Below, one piece after another: positions 12,201-38,113 of a stretch of 64,000 nt of DNA. The stretch is from Drosophila miranda (taxonomy: Eukaryota > Arthropoda > Insecta > Diptera > Drosophilidae): contig NC_046677.1 of the NCBI RefSeq assembly GCF_003369915.1, positions 19,176,913 through 19,240,912 of the forward strand, in the 5' to 3' direction. How positions within the stretch are numbered: position 1 is the stretch's first letter; each line of letters begins with the position of its first letter. The notes under the pieces were generated by a model. It saw only the letters and a program-made list of their open reading frames with translations, did no database searches and was not told where the DNA came from. The position numbers and the translations under genes are program-made.

Positions 12201-13729
12201 TGGTGGCGTATGCTGATAATGGTGCAATAACATTCTATATTTTAGAAACTCAGGAAAAGTACAAAATAATTTATAGCTTAAACTCTCTTTGTATAATGTA
12301 TAGGTACATTAATTATGCGTCGTTCAAGGTACCATTTGAAAAAAGTCTATAGATAAACGACTCAGATGAAGCCGTTTGACCAAACCTTCTTGAACCGCAT
12401 TTTACAGGTAAATACCGTTTGACACCTTCCCAAATGGTCGTCCTTCCCTTCCCTTTGAACACGACGGAACGGCTTTTGGGGCTGCACCTCATAGCAATCA
12501 TTCCTCCCAGTCTACTATCTGATTCCCAGCATGCCTAGCGGATGGGAAGACCCACCAATCATATCGATCTTTCCGCGTGGTGGCTTATGTGGATAATGGT
12601 GCAATAACATTCTATATTTTAGAAACTCAGGAAAAGTACAAAATAATTTATAGCTTAAACTCTCTTTGTATAATGTATAGGTACATTAATTATGCGTCGT
12701 TCAAGGTACCATTTGTAAAAAGTCTATAGATAAACGACTCAGATGAAGCCGTTTGACCAAACCTTCTTGAACCGCATTTTACAGGTAAATACCGTTCGAC
12801 ACCTTCCCAAATGGTCGTCCTTCCCTTCCCTTTGAACACGACGGAACGGCTTTTGGGGCTGCACCTCATAGCAATCATTCCTTCCAGTCTACTATCTGAT
12901 TCCCAGCATGCCTAGCGGATGGGAAGACCCACCAATCATATCGATCTTGCCGCGTGGTGGCGTATGTGGATAATGGTGCAATAGCATTCTATATTTTAGA
13001 AACTCAGGAAAAGTACAAATACTCTTTGTATTTTGTATAGGTACATTAATTATGCGTCGTTCAAGGTCCCATTTGTAAAAATCTATAGATAAACGACTAA
13101 GATGAAGCCGTTTGACCAAACCTTCTTGAACCGCATTTTATCGATAACTACCGTTCGACACCTTCCCAAATGGTCGTCCTTCCCTTTGAACACGACTTAA
13201 CGGCTTTTGGGGCTGCACCTCATAGCAATCATTCCTCCCAGTCTACTATCTGATTCCCAGCATGCCTAGCGGAAGGGAAGACCCACCAATCATATCGATC
13301 TTTTCGCGTGGTGGCGTATGTGGATAATGGTGCAATAACATTCTATATTTTAGAAACTCAGGAAAAGTACAAAATAATTTATAGCTTAAACTCTCTTTGT
13401 ATTATGTATAGGTACATTAATTATGCGTCGTTCAAGGTACCATTTGTAAAAAGTCTATAGATAAACGACTCAGATGAAGCCGTTTGACCAAACCTTCTTG
13501 AGCCGCGTTTTACAGTTAAATACCGTTCGACACCATCCCAAATGGTCGTCCTTTCCTTCCCTTTGAACACGACGGAACGGCTTTTGGGGCTGCACCTCAT
13601 AGCAATCATTCCTCCCAGTCTGCTATCTGATTCCCAGCATGCCTAGCGGAAGGGAAAACCCACCAATCATATCGATCTTGCCGCGTGGTGGCGTATGTGG
13701 ATAATGTTGCAATAGCATTCTATATATTT

Positions 13730-13805
13730 CCGTATATAGCTTGGTGGCTTTACACCGCCATCATACGACCAATCATGCTCTATAGAGTGGTTGTAACACT
13801 AAAAA
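13730..13805 (+). mobile_element. Short LOA-like RT scrap at right edge of the satellite
   Basis: Directly after the last monomer the plus strand reads YIAWWLYTAIIRPIMLY, which parallels IYQAIVRPILLYGVTVWW in the RT thumb region of the element at 1-1933 (about 558-615). Only about 25 codons are recognisable. The satellite is therefore flanked on both sides by non-LTR debris. Confidence 0.6.
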
Positions 13806-14246
13806 GAAAACTTATCTTGACGAGACTCCCGTAATTACCACATTTGATTGCTATTATACAACTATGGCCCTAATACACAGGTATTTCATTTCCAACTCTT
13901 TTTAAAGTCGTCAAAAGCCGTCCCAAGTGAAATTTAGCACGTGTAGAGTTTTATAAGTCACTCTATATGTTATTATATATTTTTAATAATCCCGCTTATT
14001 CCATAAGGCCGGGTTAACCCCAATTTCGCTTAACTACGTTACGCAGGCCATTATTTTTTTAACAATGAAACAATACACTTGTACTAACAGCCAACATAAT
14101 TGAACGCTTATCAATTGTAATTGGCTAATAGCGATAAACTTTTACGATGTGGATTATGGTTTGAATCCTTGGTAATTATTATACTTTTGGTCAATTTACA
14201 TTTCAGCATTACATACAATTTATATTATTTATTATATATGCATATA
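13806..14246. other. AT-rich spacer downstream of Wdfy2
   Basis: No gene or clear repeat seen. It contains the presumed 3' UTR of the minus-strand gene that ends at 14247. Confidence 0.4.
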
Positions 14247-17083
14247 TTATGCCCAAATATTGGAAAGATCCCATACTTTTATTAGTCTATCTTGGCCAAC
14301 CGTTAAAAGAAGTTTCCGGTCCTCATCAAGATCCATATGAACGATTGAGTGTTTTACATCGTTAAATGAAGCCAAGGAAGGTCGATCTACGGTTTGAAGT
14401 TGTTTGTAACAAGGATCACAGCACCGCACATCAAACTCAAAGCCCATTATTGGTATATTAATACGATTTGTCGAGCAATTATCGCATACAGCTTTACCGC
14501 AATGTCGGCAATGATGCTGTCGAATTCCTTTCGGTTAGATAAAAACGTTTTTTTAATAAAAAATTATTTGAAAACGCTTAGATATACGTATACCTAGTTG
14601 TTTTTGGTCCATCATTGAGCGGAAATTCCAAAAAAAAGGCCGTGAACATAGCTGACAGTTGTTTGAATCGACCCATCCTGGAACTTCTTTTCGCATTGCA
14701 TTCATTTCCCAAAAAACTACTACTGAATCTTCCCCACAGCTTATTAACTGTTGAGTTTGATTAGCATAAGCAAGAGCCGAAACTTTGTTACTAAAAAAAT
14801 TGGTAAAAGTTATATGTATATGTATCACATTAAAAAAATTAAGCTACTTGTACCTATGTCCTTGCAATTCGTATATGGTGCCTCGTTTTCCACCGACATC
14901 CCAAACTATGACTGACTGGTCGCATGCACCGCTAAAGAGTAGCTGTGGACCTTCTACCCACCTCAAACATCGAATTTCGGCTAAAAGGGAGGGTTTAAAT
15001 TGAGCTCTGTATAATATATGTATGAGTTTGTTTTAATTGACAGTTACTTACCAGTATGACCTTTAAATGTAGTGATAAGTTGTACCCCTTGCACATCGCA
15101 TCGAAGCATTGTTATTTGACCAGCATGGTCGCCAATAAAAGCATATTTTGCCAGTGCATCAAACCTAAAAAAATATTTAAGTAATTTAATTACTAAAGAT
15201 TGACAAAAATTTTACTTATTTACTAATTTATGCACTTTTTCTGATCACAATAAGGGAATTTAAGCAGCAAAAAGTACAAACTTTCTCTATCGATTGCCGA
15301 CGAGCTGAGAAAGTTTCAATTTGAAAGAAATCATGCAGACATTATAGAAGTTCTTTTAAGTCCTATTGGATAGAGTACATTGCCATATACTTAAGTTGAA
15401 AAGTTGTAGAACTCAAAGAAAAGAAGCCGTTTACTGTTCATTTCATAAATGCACGCGATGCGGTCACTTCCCTTTCAACTGTCGAATCAATCTCAAACGC
15501 AGCTTCCCGCAGTTTAACAACGAAAGCGCCAAGCGATCACAGGGGATCCGTTTCGGAATGCTCTAGTAATATCGTTGAAAGTAAAAAAGATATCTTCTTC
15601 GTGTTTTTTCATACGTGTAAATACGTCTAATGTAAATCATAGATTTTTTTTTAAATAAACATTTTTCTTTTAAATTTTGTTTTTTATTTTTAAATGTTTG
15701 TTTAATAAAAAAAAAGAAAGCTTTAAATTGTTCCCTAATAATAGTAGTAGTAAAAAATAAATAAAAAAAGACGCACAACCTCTAAAAAAAAAAAAACAAA
15801 AATATACAATATCACAGCAGACTGGATACAAAATTTGGGACGGACACATGGCTTTATCGACTAGGCTATTGATGCTGGTCAAGAATATTTTTACTTTTTA
15901 CGGGGGCGTAGCGTAGCGACTGAAAAATTTATTTGTCCAATCTAAATTTGAATGATTTTGCGACCATTGGAATGCATTGGACATTGTACCATCGTGATTA
16001 AATAAAAAGCCACTGGAAAATCGACAAATTACTATAATTATATAGCTCACTAAAAGCTAAGTGTGCCAATATTAACCTTTGTTCGACTATTTAAGACCTT
16101 TTTAAAGTAAATCAACAGCAAACTTTTAGCCGTGCTAATACTTAAGTTCGTCATCTTAGGTATTAATATTAATAAAAAGCTTATAGCTTTAAATGTTCTT
16201 AAATATATATTAAGAACATATAATTTGATTAGAATTAATCTGCTTTGAAACGATGCAGTGGCTCTGCCTTGCAGCATGTGGGCGTGTGTAGAAACAATCT
16301 CATCTCACACATGCATACATGCCAATGTTTACGTTCTAAATGCCTATGCTGCACATATCATAACCATGAGTCATTACTTGTGAGAAAACACAACTGAATT
16401 CTGTTCTGAAAATGATGCAGCGTGTACAAAAAGCGTGCAGACTCACAGACATATACATATGATGCACGTAGAGCCACTGCATCATTCAAAAACCAGCTTT
16501 ATACTTACTGAAGTGCAGTACATGGTGTCTCAAAATTATATCCGCCCACTCGTTTACCACTTTTAGTACAATGGTAGGCGAACTGCTTATCCTTTCCGGC
16601 AGATAAAATCCAATTGTGAGTTTGGGTAAATACAACAGCGACGACTCGAGCCTGATGCGACAGATAATCCCGTATAAAAGATAAACGGTTGCAGTCTTCA
16701 GAGAGCATGTATTGAGTCACTGTTCCATTTTCTTGACCGACGAACAACTGACGGAATTCTTGGAAATACTCTACGGCCGTGCATCCAGAAGGCATATATT
16801 GGCAAATACTTGGCCAATACTGCCCAGAATCTCGTTTGAGCCATACACGAATAGTTCTGAAAAATAAGTAATCATGAATAAAAACTAATTTTTCTTTGAT
16901 ATTATATATCGGATATTCGCACTTGTCATCTGAGACGCTTATCACTCCATTTTCTCCTGGTATTAAAATTGCAGCATTAACATCATCCGCGCTACCATCC
17001 AGTTTACTAAGCAACTCCGGTTTCTTTGACGTGTTAAAACGATCGTTACAGCTCCGCTGAGCTGGTTTAATCTCGGCAGCCAT
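14247..17083 (-). CDS. Wdfy2: WD repeat and FYVE domain protein (Wdfy2 orthologue)
   Basis: Predicted 408-aa protein. Exons: 17083-16923, 16856-16509, 15164-15052, 14980-14854, 14790-14594 and 14527-14247; every junction is GT-AG and keeps phase. The start MAAEI matches the vertebrate WDFY2 start; an in-frame ATG 27 bp upstream is less likely. The product is a seven-bladed WD40 propeller ([15 protein letters not shown] in blade 1, [18 protein letters not shown]) with a FYVE zinc finger placed before the last blade (KVWDLSNIW at the end). FYVE cysteine pairs begin at C295/C298 and the PI3P-binding signature RQHHCRHCG is at 318-326. From the family, it binds PI3P on early endosomes and acts as an adaptor in endocytosis and signalling. 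Human WDFY2 is 400 aa, so this gene looks complete. Intron 2 (1.34 kb) carries a DINE-1-like scrap. It is divergent from LSm4. Confidence 0.95.
15795..15915 (-). mobile_element. DINE-1/INE-1-like fragment in Wdfy2 intron 2
   Basis: Read on the minus strand it has the family hallmark 'ATATTCTTGACCAGCATCAATAGCC', here as TTCTTGACCAGCATC followed by AGTCGATAAAGCCATG and GTGTCCGTCCC. Short and diverged. Confidence 0.65.
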
Positions 17084-17697
17084 TATATTAAAAGTATAAA
17101 ACCTCCTCAATATAATTGTTTACTTGCAGAAAACGTTTATCGAAATGTTAAACCATTGATGTGTGAAACACAATCGATTATACCTTAATAAATAACAGAA
17201 CAGTTTGCTATTTTTAGAAACGAACGAGAAGGAATGTTCCTTCTAAGGAATGGTCATACTCAGGCAGGTGATATACTGTGTATGCGTCATAGGTAAAGGT
17301 TAGGGTCATAGTGTAGGCAAAAATATGAAGGTTCGTCTAATGGAAATATTAGTATACCTTGATACTTTAGAATACACAGCACATTTTAGGCCCATCAACG
17401 CATCTATGTGAAACCACCACTAAACCAACTTCCAAACAGAGATGCTGAAATTTTTAAGGGATTCCAAGGAGTCTCGTTATTTAGTCATCAGCAGATTTTT
17501 TTACGGTTGGTAGATGGGAAATGGTGCCAAGGGGAATCGATGTTTCACATCTTTCAAAAAATTCCACCGTTCCTGTTTGGTGCTGTTTGGGAAAACGATA
17601 TAAGAAAAACCATCGATGAGTCAAGCACCGGTGCAATCGATGTTGGCATCGATGGTTCTCCAGTTTTACTAGTCGGTATCATTTCTGCTTCAAAAAT
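17084..17697. promoter_or_regulatory. Divergent Wdfy2/LSm4 promoter region
   Basis: 614 bp separate the two start codons. The stretch contains five ATCGAT cores (near 17172, 17536, 17612, 17636 and 17648), the centre of the DREF site TATCGATA, plus TATCGAAAT near 17147 and a loose Ohler-motif-1 match TGGTCATACTC near 17252. DRE-type and motif-1 elements are established features of fly housekeeping promoters. An ORF at 17408-17704 lies inside; I consider it a chance frame over the leader. The transcription start sites cannot be placed. Confidence 0.5.
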
Positions 17698-19371
17698 ATG
17701 GTAATTGTAAAGAAATAAGTGTAATGTAATTCCATTTAACAGTATTTATATGTTTTAGTTGCCGCTGTCACTTTTGAAAACCGCGCAGAGCCATCCTATG
17801 GTAAGAAACATGACGGTCTCAGTCTGCGCAAGGATGCGCAAGTTGTACATTTATTGCCTCATTCTAATCATCTCTTTTTATATACATATACATAGTTGGT
17901 TGAACTGAAAAATGGAGAGACTTATAATGGACACTTGGTGAGCTGTGACTCTTGGATGAATATCAATCTACGTGACGTAATTTGCACTTCAAAGGTAAAC
18001 AAACAATTCTCTTAGTTGTAAAGTTTCAGTTTACTACAAAAGTTACGGAAAACCTAATAATATTTAAAAAAACTTGTACATTCATTTTTATACAAGGAGG
18101 AATTTAGTCAAAATTCGGCACTTTCTCTTTTCTCATTCAGAGATATGGCTATGTTCAGTATGAGAAAAAAATCAGTTGTCAACTGGGCAGTGCAGTGCGG
18201 CCGTGATCGAATCGATTTGCACGTTGTTGAAGATTCCCTCACTTTTGATCAAGGTGGGCAGCTACGATTCCTTATGCTGACTGGCTTCTAAAATATGCCC
18301 ACAGAATTCGTGTTGTGCGGTCTGATTTGATCTACTCTAGAGCGTGTTAAGCAGTTGTTTCTTGTTAATTTTCTTGTTAATAAATCCAGTACTCATTTCA
18401 TAGATTTAATCCAAAACGTGGATTTGCTGATGGGTCTGTAATGCATAAATGAGATTTATCCGGCCGTCTTTCAGATGAAGACGACTGCCATATATCAATT
18501 ATCTAGGCATTTACTTATTACTCCACCTGGGAGATGGCCGACCAGTCTGTTCCAACTTATTCTTCTGTTCGGAAGGGGTTGGAGCCTTCTAGTAAAACAG
18601 TGGTGTTCTTTGCCTTGGGTGTAGACCTATTTTTAAGCTATCGAAATACCGCTTTGTTGGGTTTTAGCCTTCGCTTTTTTGCTTCGCCGCTCTGCCTCGA
18701 CATTAACGGGATGGATGCTTGTTGAGCTACTGACTACTCTTCATTTCTAGACTACGAAAAACAATTTAATTGCAGAAATCTGTAGTAAAGGCTTAAACTG
18801 TTCCAGGATACCTCTTGAACAAATATTTTTTCTTTAATCCTGACTGATTACTTTGTTCGACCTTGCTTTTTTTATACTCAACTATTCTTTGCGATCTTTG
18901 ATAATAATTGTTGACGCCATTTTTTGAACCACTGTGTGCAAGAGGAGCTGTGTTCAACAATTCACTTTGATATCTCCGCTGCTGTCCACGAATCTAGTCT
19001 TTATTTCACCATTCCACCATCTAGAGGTCGTTTGTTAATATTTTTTGCTTTTCTTTCAGGATGGCGACCGTTTTTGGCGTATGCCGGAATGTTATATTCG
19101 CGGAAGTACCATTAAATATTTGCGTATACCTGATGAGGTAATCGATATGGTTAAAGAAGATGCACAATCCAAATCGCGCAATAGAACAGAGCTTAACAAA
19201 AATCGTGTTGCAAACTCAGCAAATCAACGCACAGCGCGTAGCGGCAACCGAAATAATTTTGGAAATCGCAGCGGGCAATTAAGTGGAGGTTCTGGAAATA
19301 ACGCTCTGCGAGTAGGCGCTTCAGGACAAGGGAACAGACTACTTGCCCAGAATAACAAAAATAGAAAATAA
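17698..19371 (+). CDS. LSm4: U6 snRNA-associated Sm-like protein LSm4
   Basis: Predicted 151-aa protein. Exons: 17698-17700 (ATG only), 17759-17800, 17896-17994 and 19060-19371, all GT-AG and in phase. It reads [69 protein letters not shown] in pieces, an almost textbook LSm4 Sm fold: Sm1 includes ELKNG..YNGHL..CD.WMNI and Sm2 includes the [14 protein letters not shown] strand (about residues 60-80). LSm4 is a subunit of the LSm1-7 ring (5'-3' mRNA decay) and the LSm2-8 ring (binds the U6 3' end in the nucleus). The tail (about residues 85-151) is Asn/Gly/Arg/Ser-rich (for example [12 protein letters not shown]) and has no RGG box, unlike many LSm4 proteins. Intron 3 is 1.07 kb. Exon 1 is the least certain part, since only the start codon is predicted there. 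Confidence 0.93.
18090..18760. other. Probable decayed insertion in LSm4 intron 3
   Basis: This stretch is more GC-rich than the other introns and has an LTR-like flavour: GAGCGTGTTAAGC..TTGTTAATAAATCC near 18340-18390 resembles a polyadenylation region. No protein domain or terminal repeat pair could be recognised, so the assignment is only a suspicion. The other three LSm4 introns or intervals are ordinary. Confidence 0.25.
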
Positions 19372-20149
19372 TTTCATACAAAAGCAGGAGAACCGGTGTA
19401 TGCAAACAAGTTTTTAGAAATAAAAGTTTAAATATAAGATTTATTACTAAAAGATAAAATATTTGTTATCATTTTATTTACTGAAAGAACCTGTATATGT
19501 ACATACATGGGGAAAGTCCCATGTATTCCCGCATAGCTACTGCGCAGCTCCCGCCAAAATAAAATTTCCAGAACCCAGAACTATTTTATACCATAGTATG
19601 AGGCGCTCGTGCGTGTGTTGAATGAGGAGGAAAGAGCGGGTGGTCAGGCGGCGATCACAACTCTAGGTTCAACATCGTCGAACTCTGTAACCGAAAACGA
19701 CTGCCGCAGGTCTCTTAATAGATCTTTTTGGATCCTAGGACAGAGATTTCGATACGAATGATGCCGCCGACGAACGATGCTTATGGCCACGTGCAGGCTT
19801 CTTATGCACAAAGTTTTCGGGAAAAACGCAAGCAGGCTATGGCAGCAAGCCATCACCTGCAAATCGATGTGGCACAAAAGTGGTAGGGGGTTGAGATCCA
19901 AATAGGGAGGCCCTAATGCTTCCCAGTTCTGGGCAGGAATTTATTTGGAGATCATTATGTACCTGGTAGTATTTACTAATGTGCTTATATGTACATTTTT
20001 GTGTATTTAGAATTTTCTTGAATTTAGACAGTGCTCCGTAAATATTAGCTTTGAGTCGAATTTGGATTAAGGTTTTAAGGACTGAGTGCACACGATTAAA
20101 TGCCTTATCGTAGACAGTCTCCAGAATAAAACTAAGTTCTGCACTTAGT
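19372..20149. other. Gene-free stretch after LSm4
   Basis: It contains the LSm4 3' UTR, then moderately GC-rich sequence (about 19620-19900) without a recognisable domain in any frame, possibly a more decayed upstream part of the BEL/Pao fragment that follows. Confidence 0.3.
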
Positions 20150-21400
20150 CCTGCAGGTTTTCCGCAGAGGGAGTGAACTTCAAACCACTATTTCGGCCGG
20201 AATTCAGAATGGATGAAGAGAGCATGGTCAAGACCCTCGGGATTCGCTTAAAAGGGACTTCAGCCAGCGAGCAAATATTCCTCAGATAGCAAAATTTTTC
20301 GATCCGGTAAGTTGTTTGGACCCATTCATTGCTCGTTTTAAGATTTTCATACCAGAAATCTGGTTGCAAGGCTTTGGATGGGACGTAGATTTCCCCAGTG
20401 AGATGTGTCAGCGCTTCCAAAGTTTCCTAAACAGCAATGCCATTATCAACCATATCCGTGAATCGGCTCCCAGCCATCGGTAAAGGTCGAGCATCACGGT
20501 TTCTGCTATGCATCTGAAGAGGCGTAAGGTACCGCAATCTACATGCGCGTTAAGATTTACCATCTCATTGAGGTGCAACTTCTTACAGCGATATAACGCG
20601 TCGTACCTGTGAAGACCGAATAGCTCCCATGCTTAGAGCTATGCGGTCCGAAATGGCGATGGCTGTCCTGCCAAATAGGCCGGCGGCAAGCACGAACTGC
20701 TGTTACTGGACAGATTCCACCATGGTCCTCGTCGGGTTGAGGAAGACCGAGAAATGGTCTCAAGTTCTGTCCGAACAGAACCCCACGCACTTTGCCAGTA
20801 GAGGCGTATCTTTACAGGCACTAGTTAGTAACCTTCCCTGGTGGCATGGACCAAATTGGTAACAAAAGCCCCCGAGATCAATGGCCAACACAACTTGAGG
20901 AATCTCCCATTATGACCCTAGGGCAACGTGCTGTAAAGGTACATTTCACACCGAAGCCATCCGAAGAGAAAAAGCTCTGCGAGTTCGTGCGTATGTCCTT
21001 CGCTTCACCAGGCGCTGCCGGAGAAATTACCGAGGCTTAAAAATATCTCATCCAAGAGACTCGGCGCAAAGAATACGCTAAGGAGTATCACTTCCTAAGT
21101 AAAGTTATATCCAGTGCAAAGTTCAAGTTTTTTCCGAACCTGAAACGACCTGATCAAATTATGATCAACTTAGTTATCGGCTGTCTCGCCTTCTCGCTCA
21201 ATTCACACACCGGTGTTTTCCGGTTAATGGTGGCAACCAATTAATGGTGTGCCTTATTCGTTCCAAGTATTGCATGTCAAAAGTTCGGAGGCTTATGAAG
21301 GGGGTGGTGAGCTCCTGCAAGCTATGCATTATCTATAAAGAGAAATTGCAAAACCAAATGATGAGCGATGAACCTTTTCCTGCCCAAACTCAAAGTTGAA
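20150..21400 (+). mobile_element. BEL/Pao LTR retrotransposon pol remnant (RT end, RNase H, integrase N-terminus)
   Basis: Several frames joined by shifts and stops carry successive BEL/Pao pol hallmarks: MDEESMVKTLGIRLKG (about 20210-20255), HGFCYASEEA..TAIYMRV (about 20495-20550), VVPVKTE.LPCLELCG (about 20600-20640), WTDSTMVLVGLRK, SEQNPTHFASRGVSLQALVSN, WWHGPNW (about 20705-20860) and an integrase-start zinc-binding piece (SKVRRLMKGVVSSCKLC, about 21280-21330). That order is the usual RT-RNase H-integrase order. No LTRs were identified. Non-functional. Confidence 0.85.
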
Positions 21401-21404
21401 CTGT

Positions 21405-21515
21405 GAAATGCGTCACTTAGAGGTTTGGACAAAAGACTGCAGCTTAACCGTTTATCCATCGATTTTTACAAACGATACCTTAAACGACGCACAATTAATT
21501 AACCTATACCACCAC
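21405..21515 (-). repeat. Diverged satellite-related fragment
   Basis: The minus strand reads GGTTAATTAATTGTGCGTCG, then TTTAAGGTATCGTTTGTAAA and ATCGATGGATAAACGGTTAAGC, the core of the 376-bp monomer (TACATTAATTATGCGTCGTT, AAGGTACCATTTGTAAAAATC, ATAAACGACTCAG) with substitutions. It is closer still to the dispersed copy at 49.2 kb, including the AGGTTTGGACAAA piece. It lies between two retroelement scraps. Confidence 0.8.
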
Positions 21516-21734
21516 AATTCAAACTCCCGAAGGAAAATTTTTTTTTACCTTTCCCGAGTTTTCCAAGTTACAATTTTGGTTCATAGCCGATTCCGTGGGC
21601 CTAAGCTGGCTGAATAAAAGACGGACGTGGTTCTTACATCCAGCCGCAAGAAAGTCGACGTAGCTACCGGCTCCGAGGCAATCCACTCGCTTCTCCTTCC
21701 GCGAGCACCTCGAGGCAGTCAGCAAAAGACAGAC

Positions 21735-21995
21735 GACTTAGGTTGCGTAATTTCACGTATGATGCTGAATACGAGGGGATCCAAATAAGGTCGCAGACTT
21801 TTTCTCCAGTCAGTCATGTATGCAGCACCAATCTGGGCAGAGGCGGCGAGAGCCAAGCCCTACAGGAAAGGGCTAGATACAATGCACCGATTAGGAGCTC
21901 TGCGAGTGTGCTGCGGTTTCCGGATCATGTCGGACGATGCGGCACTGGTCATTGCCGGGATGTCTCCAGTATTGGACCTCGCCGTTTGTAATCCT
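21735..21995 (+). mobile_element. R1-like non-LTR RT C-terminal scrap
   Basis: Plus-strand reading near 21805-21990 gives SVMYAAPIWAEAARAKPYRKGL, split here as VMYAAPIWAEAAR and PYRKGLDTMHRLGALRVCCGFR, then MSDDAALVIAGMSPVLDLA. This motif set (Y.APIWAEA.....LRVC..FR..S..A..VIAG..P..LLA) is the post-catalytic RT region of R1-clade and related elements. Frameshifts precede it. Confidence 0.8.
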
Positions 21996-22177
21996 TTTTT
22001 CCTGATTGCTTTTCACTCAGACTAGGCTTAATTCGTAAAAATATTTTACTGTTGAAAAAACTAAGCTTTTTTATTATATATAATATAATATATTTATTAA
22101 TGGTATTTTAACATGGATACTATTGAAAGTATTTTACATCTTCTATTTCAAATATATACATATGTGTATGGTGTTTA

Positions 22178-38113
<15,936 letters not shown>

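Larger units (their letters stand above)
3215..13727. repeat. Tandem satellite: 28 monomers of about 376 bp
   Basis: The anchor ATGCGTCGTT recurs with its GTCG at 3295, 3671, 4047, 4423, 4799, 5175, 5551, 5927 and so on, exactly 376 bp apart through 12319 (24 intervals), then at 12696, 13056 and 13427 as small indels appear. Each monomer runs from TTTTAGAAACTCAGG to GGTGCAATAGCATTCTA-type sequence, with a GC-richer centre (GCCGTTTGACCAAACC, GAACACGACGGAAC, CGCGTGGTGGCGTATG). Central monomers are nearly identical; those near both edges carry more substitutions, and the right edge has deletions. The minus strand of most monomers holds a short frame of about 58-62 codons starting MIAMRCS. Because 376 is not a multiple of 3, no frame runs through the array. 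I know no named satellite with this sequence. Confidence 0.97.

Noticed and set aside
3215..13727. CRISPR-like regular spacing
   Set aside because: The full 376 bp is repeated without unique spacers and the genome is eukaryotic; this is a satellite.
15366..15566. 66-codon frame in Wdfy2 intron 2 with [11 protein letters not shown]
   Set aside because: The Cys/His pattern is too short for a zinc finger call and no flanking domain supports it.
17408..17704. 98-codon plus-strand frame before LSm4
   Set aside because: It runs through the LSm4 start codon in the same place as the GT donor, has no recognisable domain and overlaps the likely 5' leader; the LSm4 model explains the region better.
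18534..18725. 63-codon frame in LSm4 intron 3
   Set aside because: No family match and it lies inside a well-supported intron; treated as part of a possible decayed insertion.
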